Source: Gemmatimonadota bacterium
GTDB lineage: Bacteria > Gemmatimonadota > Gemmatimonadetes > Gemmatimonadales > Gemmatimonadaceae
DNA: 38,269 nucleotides
Direction: 5' to 3'
Assembly (NCBI GenBank): GCA_016200495.1
Contig: JACQES010000139.1
Coordinates: 1 to 38,269 of the forward strand
In this document: piece after piece, positions 8,487 to 15,787 of the stretch
Layout of the letters: every line of letters starts with the position of its first letter
Position numbering within the stretch: the stretch's first letter is position 1
The notes under the pieces: generated by a model
What the model was told of the DNA's origin: nothing
Seen by the model: the letters and a program-made list of their open reading frames with translations, nothing else
The model's database searches: none
Position numbers and translations under genes: made by a program

Positions 8487-9019
8487 GGGAGCCTCGAGGT
8501 GGGTGGCGCGTGGAAGGGGCGTGCGAGCGTGACGCGAATGGCGGTGCCGACGGGCACCACGACGGTGCGGTCGGCGCGCGCGCCGGCCTCGGTGCGCGCG
8601 GTGGACGCGGGATGGCGCGTCACGTGCCACGGCACCGGTGCGACAGAGCCGGCGATCGGCGCGTGGCGCTGGCCGATGCGGACGCTCTGCACGGTGAGTG
8701 CGACGCGCTCGGCGAGGGCGTCGCGCATCTCGTCGTCGTCGATGTGCGCGATCTCGAGCGCGAGCAGCGCGCCCGAGGGGATGACGATGACGCCGCCCGC
8801 GTCGCGCACGGGGGCCGAGACGCGCGCGTGGACGATGTCGCCGGCATGATCGGCGCGCGACGAGAGGTAGCGGTCGAGGACGGCGCGGACTTCGGTGCCG
8901 GGCGCGAGCGCCTTCGCGGCGTGGCCGGCGCTCGTCGCGTCGGCGAGGGCCGGGAGCGCGCGCCACCCACCGGCCAGGACGGCGACGGCGAAGAGGGCCA
9001 CGAAGGTGGGGCGGGGCAT
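8483..9019 (-). CDS. Secreted protein with VirB10/TrbI-like beta segment
   Basis: A 178-residue protein with an N-terminal hydrophobic signal sequence (to about residue 27). The mature part shows LAPGTEVRAVLD, followed by DIVHARVSAPVRDAGGVIVIPSGALLALEI and, near the end, VVVPVGTAIRVTLARPF. This pattern of a start motif, an IPxGS-type strand and a closing basic strand resembles the C-terminal beta domain of TrbI/VirB10 proteins, but no other conjugation gene is nearby. It is probably a periplasmic or envelope protein co-opted for another job. It is translated just ahead of the OmpA lipoprotein in a two-gene unit. The specific function is unknown. Confidence 0.75.
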   Translation of the reverse strand: MPRPTFVALFAVAVLAGGWRALPALADATSAGHAAKALAPGTEVRAVLDRYLSSRADHAGDIVHARVSAPVRDAGGVIVIPSGALLALEIAHIDDDEMRDALAERVALTVQSVRIGQRHAPIAGSVAPVPWHVTRHPASTARTEAGARADRTVVVPVGTAIRVTLARPFHAPPTSRLP

Positions 9020-9180
9020 GCGGGCCCGCAGCGGGCGGGCGGAAGTCGGGATCGAGCGGGCCGGCGCCTCGCGGCGCGGACACCACGCCGGCTTCCTGGC
9101 TGCGGCGGGGCTATGCGAAGGCTAGGACCGACGGGGGCACGCGCCCATCGCCTGATGGGCTGACGGCGGGTTAGTCCGTT

Positions 9181-9201
9181 CGCGTCACGCGTCACGCGTC
9201 A
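9181..9201. repeat. Short tandem repeat, three copies of CGCGTCA
   Basis: Three head-to-tail 7-base copies, with a fourth degenerate copy after 9201, lie in the 232-base gap (9020-9251) between the secreted-protein gene and the orphan regulator. I see no gene or clear promoter in the rest of this gap. Confidence 0.6.
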
Positions 9202-9251
9202 CGCCACGCGTCGCCGGGCGTTCGCGGCGCCGCGAGCCGCCACGTCGCGCG

Positions 9252-9908
9252 CTAGCTGCCGAGCGACTCGCGATGCGAATACGCGGCAATCTGGAGCCGC
9301 GTGTGGAGCGCGAGCTTCTCCATGACGTTCCGGACGTGGCTCTTGACGGTGTGGGTCGCGATGTCGAGCCGCTGCGCGATCTCCTTGTTGCTCAGCCCCT
9401 CGCCGATGAGCTCGATGACCTCGCTTTCGCGGCGCGTCATGCGCACGGCGTCGGCGATCTCCTCGCGCCCGCGGCCGCGCACCTCGCGCGCGATCTGCGT
9501 GAAGAGCGACTCGGTCATGCTGGGGGGCAGGACCTTCTCGCCGCGGGCCACGTGCTGGATCGTGGTCACGAACTCGTCGAAGGTCGCGTCCTTGAGCACG
9601 AAGCCGGCGATGCCGGCGTTCACGAACTCGCGGATCTCCTCGTTGGTCGGGGCCACGTCCATCACGACGAGGCGTGCGTCGGGCGCGCTCGTCCGGAGGC
9701 CGGTGGCGACGCTCAGGGAGTCCTCGTCGCGGAGGCCGACGTCGAGCAGCACGACGTGCGCCTCCGCGCGCGCGAGCGCCGAGGCGTCGCCGGGCAGGAC
9801 CGCCATGGCATGCATGCCCGCCACCGCGTTGAGCATCTTCGCGAGGGCGTCACGCACGAGGCGATTGTCGTCGAGGATCGCGACACGGATCGTGTCGGGC
9901 GTCGGCAT
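9252..9908 (-). CDS. NarL/LuxR-type response regulator, orphan
   Basis: A 218-residue regulator with an N-terminal receiver (IRVAILDDN, phosphoacceptor D56 in HVVLLDVGL, Lys in FVLKDA) and a C-terminal LuxR helix-turn-helix (about 150-210: MTRRESEVIELIGEGLSNKEIAQRL, then THTVKSHVRNVMEKL). The receiver region around AVLPGDASALARA is less typical. No kinase lies in the same direction; the kinase/regulator pair at 10156-11801 is divergent and could supply the phosphate, which is an inference. ATG 9908 was chosen because the receiver begins a few residues later; the open frame extends further upstream without recognisable sequence. Confidence 0.92.
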   Translation of the reverse strand: MPTPDTIRVAILDDNRLVRDALAKMLNAVAGMHAMAVLPGDASALARAEAHVVLLDVGLRDEDSLSVATGLRTSAPDARLVVMDVAPTNEEIREFVNAGIAGFVLKDATFDEFVTTIQHVARGEKVLPPSMTESLFTQIAREVRGRGREEIADAVRMTRRESEVIELIGEGLSNKEIAQRLDIATHTVKSHVRNVMEKLALHTRLQIAAYSHRESLGS

Positions 9909-10155
9909 CAGGCGGCGAGCGTCCGGGGGGGAGGTCCGACCGGCCACGGATTGCGTCCATGCGCCGTGGCTACGCCTGCAAGGTGAGTCCCTCGCCTGAT
10001 TGCCGCATCCCTCGTTGGTGCGATGGCGCCCGGGGGGCGGTACGAGATAGAGTGCCTCCACGTCGGTTCCGCCCGACCCGATGCCGGGTTGCGCGGGGGA
10101 CGTTCGCGCGGGCGCCGCGCGAGGCCGCACCCCCTCGTTGCCACGGCAGGACCGC

Positions 10156-11322
10156 GTGACCGAAACGCTTGAGTACCGGCCTGACGCCGCCGTGGTGCCC
10201 GATCGCGATGCGATCGCGGCCGCCCTGCCGATGGACGTCATCGACGTCCTGCGTCATCCGCTGCTCGTGCTCGACGAGGCATCGCGCGTGCTGCGGGCCA
10301 ACGAGGCGTTCCTCCGGACGTTCCACGTCTCGGCAGACGACACGATCGGCGCGCCGCTCGCGAGCCTCGACGGCGGCGCCTGGAATCAGCCGGCCGTGCA
10401 CGCCCACCTGCAGGCCCGGCTGGACGGTGCATCGGACGCGACCGACCTGGAGCTCGACGGGGTGTTTCCGCACGTCGGCCGGCGGATCCTCCAGTGCAAC
10501 GCGCGCGCCTTCCGCGAGACGACAGGCGGCCGGCGCCTGCTGCTCCTCGGCATCGAGGACGTGACCGAGCGGCGCGCGACGAGCCATCGGCTCGCCGCGC
10601 ACGGGCGCGAGCTGCAGCGCTCCAACGAGGCGCTGCAGGAGTTCGCGCTCGTCGCGTCGCACGACCTGCAGGAGCCGCTGCGCAAGATCATCGCCTTCGG
10701 TGACCTGCTGGCGCAGCATGCCGGTCCCGCGCTCGACGACGAGTCGCGCGCCCACCTCGGCCGGATGCAGGCGGCCGCGACCCGGATGCGCGAGCTCATC
10801 ACCGCGGTGCTCGCGTACGCGCAGGTGACCGCGCGCGCCCGCGCGTTCGCCGATTGCGACCTCGCGACGCTCGTGCGCCGCGTGATCGAGGAACTCGAGG
10901 CGCAGGTCACCGCGACGGGCGCCATCGTGACGGTGGGTCCGTTGCCCGTGATCCAGGCCGACCGCCAGCAGTTGCACCAGCTCCTCACCAACCTGGTCGC
11001 CAATGCGCTCAAGTACCGTCACGCGGGCCGCCTGCCCGTGATCCACGTCGAGGCCACCACCGACGCGCACGACCGGTGCGTGCTCACGGTCGCCGACAAC
11101 GGGATCGGGTTCACGCAGGAGCAGGGGGAGCGGATCTTCCGCATGTTCGAGCGGCTGCATGCGCGCGCGGCCTACGCGGGTTCGGGGATCGGGCTCGCGA
11201 TCTGCCGGCGCATCGTCGAGCGCCACGGCGGCACGATCGTGGCCCGCGCGCAACCGGGGCTGGGCGCGACCTTCGAGGTGACCCTCCCGATCGCGCACGA
11301 CGCGGCGGGAGTGGCGGCATGA
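10156..11322 (+). CDS. PAS sensor histidine kinase (HisKA type)
   Basis: A 388-residue cytoplasmic kinase. A PAS-like sensor (about 28-140; VIDVLRHPLLVLDEASRVLRAN, ending IEDVTERR) leads into a HisKA domain with the phospho-His H169 in ASHDLQEPLRKI. The HATPase_c domain (about 260-385) has LLTNLVANALKYRH as N-box and DNGIGF and GSGIGLAICRRI as G-boxes. The HDLQEPLRKI form is typical of kinases that work with Rcp1-like single-domain regulators, and exactly such a gene follows with an ATGA overlap (11319-11322). The GTG at 10156 has AGGA 5 bases upstream; an in-frame ATG at 10081 is less likely. No chromophore-binding GAF domain is present. Confidence 0.93.
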   Translation: MTETLEYRPDAAVVPDRDAIAAALPMDVIDVLRHPLLVLDEASRVLRANEAFLRTFHVSADDTIGAPLASLDGGAWNQPAVHAHLQARLDGASDATDLELDGVFPHVGRRILQCNARAFRETTGGRRLLLLGIEDVTERRATSHRLAAHGRELQRSNEALQEFALVASHDLQEPLRKIIAFGDLLAQHAGPALDDESRAHLGRMQAAATRMRELITAVLAYAQVTARARAFADCDLATLVRRVIEELEAQVTATGAIVTVGPLPVIQADRQQLHQLLTNLVANALKYRHAGRLPVIHVEATTDAHDRCVLTVADNGIGFTQEQGERIFRMFERLHARAAYAGSGIGLAICRRIVERHGGTIVARAQPGLGATFEVTLPIAHDAAGVAA

Positions 11323-11801
11323 CCGAGCGCCGCCACAAGGTGCCCATCACGATCCTCGTCTGCGACGACGATCCCGAGGACCGGCTGCTCACGGAGCGCG
11401 CGCTCATCGACGCGCACGTGGCCAACCGGATCCGCTTCGTCGAGGACGGCGAGCAGTTGATGGACTACCTGCACCAGCGGGGCGCCTTCGCCGGCGAGCG
11501 CGGCCTCGCGCCGAGGCCGGGGCTGATCCTGCTCGACCTGAACATGCCCAAGCTCGACGGGCGCGAGGCGCTCCGCCTCATCAAGGGCGACGAGTGGTTG
11601 CGCAGCATTCCCGTGGTGGTGCTCACCACCTCGCGCCTCGAGGAAGACATCGTGCGGAGCTACGACCTGGGGGTGAACTCGTTCATCACCAAGCCCGTCT
11701 CGTTCAGCGGCCTCGTCGACGCGATGCGGGTGCTGGGGCGCTACTGGCTCGAGATCGTCGAGACGCCCCCGGAGATCGAGGACCGCCAGCCGCGACCGTA
11801 G
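11319..11801 (+). CDS. Rcp1-like single-domain response regulator
   Basis: A 160-residue CheY-like receiver without an output domain. It has the acidic pocket DDDPEDR (16-22), phosphoacceptor D73 in LILLDLNMPKLDG, a conserved Thr/Ser region VVVLTTSR, and Lys in FITKPVSF. The long segment between the first acidic pocket and D73, with ALIDAHVANRIRFVEDGEQLMDYL, is the signature of the Rcp1 group that partners with PAS/phytochrome-like kinases. It is translationally coupled to the kinase gene. Its output is probably protein-protein interaction or phosphotransfer, possibly to the divergent orphan regulator at 9252-9908; that link is inferred from position only. Confidence 0.94.
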   Translation: MTERRHKVPITILVCDDDPEDRLLTERALIDAHVANRIRFVEDGEQLMDYLHQRGAFAGERGLAPRPGLILLDLNMPKLDGREALRLIKGDEWLRSIPVVVLTTSRLEEDIVRSYDLGVNSFITKPVSFSGLVDAMRVLGRYWLEIVETPPEIEDRQPRP

Positions 11802-11820
11802 GCGGCACCGGCACTCCCAA

Positions 11821-11866
11821 ACGCACGACGCCCGCCCCGTGACCGACCGGGGCGGGCGTCGTGCGT
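11821..11866. terminator. Bidirectional terminator hairpin, 18-bp perfect stem
   Basis: ACGCACGACGCCCGCCCC (11821-11838) is exactly complementary to 11849-11866, with a 10-base loop. It sits between the converging ends of the Rcp1-like gene (11801) and the secreted hypothetical gene (11876). There is no T-run, as is common in such GC-rich genomes. Confidence 0.7.
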
Positions 11867-11875
11867 CGTGCGTGA

Positions 11876-12253
11876 CTACTGCAGGTAGTTCCACAGGCCG
11901 ATGATGGCGACGACGCCACCGCCGATCATGATGACGTTGCCTGCCGAGCCGTTCACGAGCGCGCCCGCGACCATCACGGCGGCGCCGGTGATCATCAGCG
12001 CGACGCTGTTGCCCTTGTCGCCCACCATCGGGGCCGGCGCCGGCAGGGTGGCGGTGCGCGCGGCGCGCGTCGAGATGCCGACGACATCGCTGCCCGCGAC
12101 GGGCGCGAAGGAGGTCGCGGCGATCGGCGCCTGCGGGGACGACGCGCGGACGACGTCGGTGGCCGGCGCCGCGAGGGACGCATCCTGCGCCGCCGCCGGA
12201 ACGGCGAAGAGCAGGGCGAACGCGGTCGTGGTGAAGAAGCGGGACAGAGTCAT
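11876..12253 (-). CDS. Small exported hypothetical protein
   Basis: A 125-residue protein with a clear signal peptide (MTLSRFFTTTAFALLFAVPAAAQ, shown in part: FALLFAVPAAAQ at the cleavage site). The mature part is Ala/Pro/Thr-rich for about 55 residues and then has a glycine-rich hydrophobic stretch of about 40 residues (LMITGAAVMVAGAL, MIGGGVVAIIGLW) that could span a membrane twice. I do not recognise a named family. The leader contains TATCTC about 40 bases upstream of the start, a possible -10 box. Confidence 0.7.
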   Translation of the reverse strand: MTLSRFFTTTAFALLFAVPAAAQDASLAAPATDVVRASSPQAPIAATSFAPVAGSDVVGISTRAARTATLPAPAPMVGDKGNSVALMITGAAVMVAGALVNGSAGNVIMIGGGVVAIIGLWNYLQ

Positions 12254-12503
12254 CGGAAACGCTCGAGGTGCGGGACAGCGGACGGGAGACGAAGAGATAC
12301 GCGGCCCCTGACGCGGGGACCATCGCACGGAAGGCGTAATGCCGCCGCGCGGCGTGCGTGCGCGTACCCGATGGCGTAGCGCCGCCTCATGCCCTCGTGT
12401 GATACCCGGTCGCGTGGTGACGCGCGATCCTTCGTCATCGGGGCCGGCGTCCCTCGATGTCGCTTCGCTCCACGTCGCCGATCCCCCCGTCACGGAATTC
12501 CCC

Positions 12504-12713
12504 ATGCGCCAGCTCGCCGCCATTGCCCGCCCTCCTCGCGCCTCGCTCGTGCCCGACCTGCTGCGCATCGCCGCGGTGAGTGCGATCGCCCTGCTGCTCG
12601 CCGCGTGCGACGTGCACGAACCGACGGGCCCGGTGCAGCGCGTGCCGCAGTCGCTCGTGGCCCCCGCGTCCGCGGCTGCCGCACCGGTGGTGACGCCCCG
12701 CGTCGCGCGGTGA
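12504..12713 (+). CDS. Small lipoprotein, hypothetical
   Basis: A 69-residue peptide with a basic N terminus, a hydrophobic stretch and a lipobox (ALLLAAC) followed by DVHEPTGP, then a short Ala/Pro/Val-rich tail. It is probably a lipidated envelope peptide of unknown role. ATG 12504 was chosen because the signal sequence begins shortly after; longer in-frame starts upstream add only low-complexity sequence. Its stop overlaps a GTG (GTGA, 12710-12713) that begins the beta-barrel gene, suggesting coupling. Confidence 0.65.
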   Translation: MRQLAAIARPPRASLVPDLLRIAAVSAIALLLAACDVHEPTGPVQRVPQSLVAPASAAAAPVVTPRVAR

Positions 12714-13537
12714 GTGGCGTGCGCGGCGCACGCCGCTTCCTCCTGAGCCTCGCCGTGGTCGCGGCCTGCACGGCGCGCGGTGCCGGCGCGCAGCAGCGCG
12801 GCACGATGGAGTTCGGCGTCTTCGCCTCGTACTCCTCGTTTGATCCGGCGCTCGACATCGTCTCGGGGTGGGGCGCCGGCGGACGCATCGGCATGTACGC
12901 GGCGCGGTACCTCGCGGTCGAGTTCGAGGGCGGCGGCGGCGACGTGGCGCGCACCTTCAACCGCACCAACGTCAACGTCGGGAACCTGTCGATGCGGCTC
13001 CTCCTGGTGCCCGTCCAGCTCGGGCGCGTCGCGCTCCTCGCGGGACTCGGCGGCGACTTCACCGACACGTTCGAGATGCAGAGCTACGGCGTGCACGCCC
13101 TGCTCGGCCTCCGCGTCGCGCTGACCGACGCGCTTGCCGTGCGGGTGGACGGCATCGACTCCTACCTCGCGAACGGCCGGCGCACCAATGCGGCCCTCCA
13201 CATCGGGCTCAGCGTGCTGCGCAGCGCGGGCGGCCGGCCCGTGACCGCCCAGCGCCCCGACTCGGTGAGCGCGGGCGAAACGCGCCGCCTGCGCGCCTCC
13301 GAGACCGGCTACGACGCGCTGCGCGACTCGCTCGACGCCAACCGCGCGGTGCCGCGCGCGGCGTCGTCGACGAGCGCGCTCGCGATCATGGAGGCGATGA
13401 TCTACTTCGCCGGGAACAGCGCGCGCGACACGCAGGAGGCGTCGCACCGGCGCGCGGAATTCCGGCTCCTCGTGGCGGACCCGTGGCTCAAGGCGCCGCT
13501 GAAGGACGCCCCGCCGGTGCGCACGCCGGCGTCGTGA
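12710..13537 (+). CDS. Outer-membrane beta-barrel protein with eroded OmpA tail
   Basis: A 275-residue protein. A signal peptide (about 1-28, ending GAGAQ) is followed by an OmpA-like eight-stranded barrel (about 32-170: EFGVFASYSSFDP, YLAVEFEGGGGDV, LRVALTDALAVRVDGID). The C-terminal part (about 190-260) contains AMIYFAGNSARDTQEASHRR and AEFRLLV, which resemble the first strand and last helix/strand of an OmpA peptidoglycan-binding domain joined directly, as if the middle were deleted. GTG 12710 overlaps the lipoprotein stop and gives the complete signal peptide, so I prefer it to the internal ATG 12806. It probably sits in the outer membrane; function unknown. Confidence 0.75.
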   Translation: MSGVRGARRFLLSLAVVAACTARGAGAQQRGTMEFGVFASYSSFDPALDIVSGWGAGGRIGMYAARYLAVEFEGGGGDVARTFNRTNVNVGNLSMRLLLVPVQLGRVALLAGLGGDFTDTFEMQSYGVHALLGLRVALTDALAVRVDGIDSYLANGRRTNAALHIGLSVLRSAGGRPVTAQRPDSVSAGETRRLRASETGYDALRDSLDANRAVPRAASSTSALAIMEAMIYFAGNSARDTQEASHRRAEFRLLVADPWLKAPLKDAPPVRTPAS

Positions 13538-13666
13538 GGCTCCGCGCCGTCGCGCCCTGGCGGCGCGTGGCCGGCGCCGTCTTGCGCGCGCGCCAGGTCG
13601 TCGTCCCCGCACCGTGCCCGCCACGCCGCACACGGAACGCGCCGTTCCCCTTCCCCTGATCCTCCC

Positions 13667-14086
13667 ATGATCACGCCCACGATCCCGCTCGCCACGCAGC
13701 TCGAGACGGAGCGCGAGTCCCTCGCGCAGAACTTCGCCGCCCTCGAGCAGAAGGCCAGGGCGCTCGCCGACTGGCGCCGCCCCATCGCGGCGCATCCGTG
13801 GGCGACGCTCGCCACCGCCGCTGCCGCCGGCGCGCTCCTCGCGGGCGTGCTCAAGTCGCGGCGCCGCGCCGCACGGCGCGCCCCGGACGACGCGCGCGCA
13901 CCCGGCCACGACGGCGACGCTGCCATGCACCCGGTGATCGGGCAGCTCGCGACCCTGGCCGTCGAGGCGGCGACTGCGCGGGCCCTCGGCTGGATCGAGG
14001 AGCTCGCGGCCCCTGACGAGCCCACCGTCACGCCCGATCGCAGGGCGAACGGGTTGCCGGCGGTCCGGCCCGGCGTGCGCCCCTAG
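13667..14086 (+). CDS. Small membrane protein, DUF883/DUF3618-like
   Basis: A 139-residue protein with an N-terminal amphipathic helix (about 10-40, TERESLAQNFAALEQKARAL), then WRRPIAAHPWATLATAAAAG and one short membrane segment ending in basic residues (KSRRRAARRA). A second helical part (about 88-113) follows. The HPW-x-hydrophobic-segment layout recalls ElaB/YqjD (DUF883) and DUF3618 proteins, which tether to the inner membrane, but the match is loose. It starts at ATG 13667, 129 bases after the barrel gene, in a gap without other features. Confidence 0.65.
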   Translation: MITPTIPLATQLETERESLAQNFAALEQKARALADWRRPIAAHPWATLATAAAAGALLAGVLKSRRRAARRAPDDARAPGHDGDAAMHPVIGQLATLAVEAATARALGWIEELAAPDEPTVTPDRRANGLPAVRPGVRP

Positions 14087-14120
14087 GCGACCGCCGGCAT
14101 CGCGCGCCGGACGCGGACGG

Positions 14121-15515
14121 TCAGGCCGTTACCGCCTCCGCCGCGCGTCGCGTCGGCCGCGCGATCTGCGCGTAGTACTGCTCGCGCAGCCCGAGGGCGT
14201 TCACCTCGCACATGCTGCGGAGTTCCCCGCCCACGGGCACGCTGAACACGCAGTGCTGCACGCGCTCCTGCCCGAGCGGCGTCTCGAGCTGCGCGCGACT
14301 CATGAAGTGATGGCTCACGAACAACAGGCCGTGCGTGCGCAGGCGGCCGGTCGCGAACTCGCGCGCCGCGCGCCACGGGCGGCCCTCGCCGAGGCGCGCG
14401 AGCCAGTGCCACGCGTAGGCGCCCAGGTGGCGCGCGAAGAAGCCCGGCGCGCGCAGCGCGAGTCCGGCCGCGCGCGCGAGCGCCGTGCCGCGGGCGTCGC
14501 GCCGGAACGAGATCCCGCCGAACCGGTCGAGGAATCCGTCCACGACGCGCTCGTCGGTCGCGTCGCCCCGCTGCCGCTCGGGGTGAAACGTCGCGCCCTC
14601 GGGTCGCGCGGCCACCACGCCGTGCACGAACCGGTTGCACGCCGGGTGCCCGAGCCACTTCTGGCCGCCGAGCAGGCGCGCGACGGTGGCAGGCTCGGCG
14701 TCGCCGTAGGTGCCGCGCGCGATCTCGCGCCACAGCGCCTCGACGTCCACGCTGTCGCCCAGCCCGTCCTCGGTGCGGCCCACCTGCGCGATCGGCTGGA
14801 AGCTGATCATGAAGAAGCTGCCCGGGTGCTGCACGAGCCAGCGCACGACGTCCGCCACGCCGCCCAGGTTCTCCGGCGTGATCGTCATCGTCGTCGCGGC
14901 GCGCACGTTGATGCCCGTGGCCGCGCGCGCGCGCTCAAGCATCGCCGCGAACTCCGCGCGCAGCCCGTTCAACTCGGCCTCGGTCGTCGCGTGGCGCCAC
15001 TCGCCGACGCGGCCGCGCTGCGTCGTGTCCACGTGGATGCTGACCTCGGTGAGCCCGCCTTCCCGCACGAGTCGCTCGAGCAGCCCCGGGCGACGCCGGA
15101 ACGAGTCGCCGTGCGTCATCAGCATCGGGATCAGGTCGAGCTCGCGCGCGTAGCGCAGCAGCGCGATCACCTCCTCGACCGGACGCAGCGTGACCTCGCC
15201 GTCGGTGAGCTGCAGGTTGCCCGCGGGGCCCAGCACGGGGCGCAGCGCGCGCATCTGCGCCTTGATCGCCTCCACCGACTCGGCCGGGATCTTGTTCGCC
15301 TCCTCGCCCAGGTAGCAGCCCCGGCACGCGAAGTCGCAGCGCGGCATCGCGCCGATCGTCGCGCCGCACCCGTTCCCCTGCCGGCCGAGCATCTGGTGCG
15401 CCGTGCGCAGCGCCGGCGTGAGCTGCGCCCAGTTCTTCGCCAGGAGGGCGCGTGACTCGGCGAGCACCGGCTCGGTGAAGGCGGACCAGGCGGCGCTGAG
15501 GGACGAGCGGGGCAT
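14121..15515 (-). CDS. Radical SAM protein, MJ0619-like
   Basis: A 464-residue radical SAM enzyme. The [4Fe-4S]-binding motif C60-x3-C64-x2-C67 lies in MPRCDFACRGCYLGEEANK, preceded by the segment NGCGATIG. The SAM-site strands follow (NLQLTDGEVTLRPVEEV, LIPMLMTHGDSF, EVSIHVDTTQRGR). The pattern of Cys-rich lead, GNLQLT-GEVTL and later CNRFVHG resembles the MJ0619-type subgroup, whose members act on lipids or unknown substrates. A C-terminal section of about 150 residues carries HHFMSRAQL and a further Cys pair (HCVFSVP, SMCEVNALG) that could bind a second cluster. ATG 15515 was chosen as closest to the conserved part. The reaction cannot be assigned. Confidence 0.85.
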   Translation of the reverse strand: MPRSSLSAAWSAFTEPVLAESRALLAKNWAQLTPALRTAHQMLGRQGNGCGATIGAMPRCDFACRGCYLGEEANKIPAESVEAIKAQMRALRPVLGPAGNLQLTDGEVTLRPVEEVIALLRYARELDLIPMLMTHGDSFRRRPGLLERLVREGGLTEVSIHVDTTQRGRVGEWRHATTEAELNGLRAEFAAMLERARAATGINVRAATTMTITPENLGGVADVVRWLVQHPGSFFMISFQPIAQVGRTEDGLGDSVDVEALWREIARGTYGDAEPATVARLLGGQKWLGHPACNRFVHGVVAARPEGATFHPERQRGDATDERVVDGFLDRFGGISFRRDARGTALARAAGLALRAPGFFARHLGAYAWHWLARLGEGRPWRAAREFATGRLRTHGLLFVSHHFMSRAQLETPLGQERVQHCVFSVPVGGELRSMCEVNALGLREQYYAQIARPTRRAAEAVTA

Positions 15516-15787
15516 GGACGGTCGGGCCGAGTGGGGGGAGCGGAGGATGCTACGGCGGTACGGCACGGCGGCAAGCAGATATCGACGGTCGTCGATGTGT
15601 CCGAGCCCCCGCCGCATGCGGTGCCTCCCAGCGGTACGGCGGTGAACGCGCGACCGGATTGCTCCGGTTTCGTGGTCGAATGCACGGAGGGCCGCGCTGC
15701 CCACGCGCGGGTCGCGCATCACGCGCGACGCCGCCCGGCTCGCGGCGGGCCCATCGTCAGTCGCCCCGCCACGAGCGAGATTGCGCC

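Noticed and set aside
8483-9019. The VirB10/TrbI-like gene as part of a conjugation system
   Set aside because: No other type IV secretion gene is near. The resemblance covers only the beta segment, and it is coupled to an OmpA lipoprotein.
9020-9251. A small RNA or gene in the gap with CGCGTCA repeats
   Set aside because: No convincing promoter, terminator or coding frame; only the short tandem repeat is clear.
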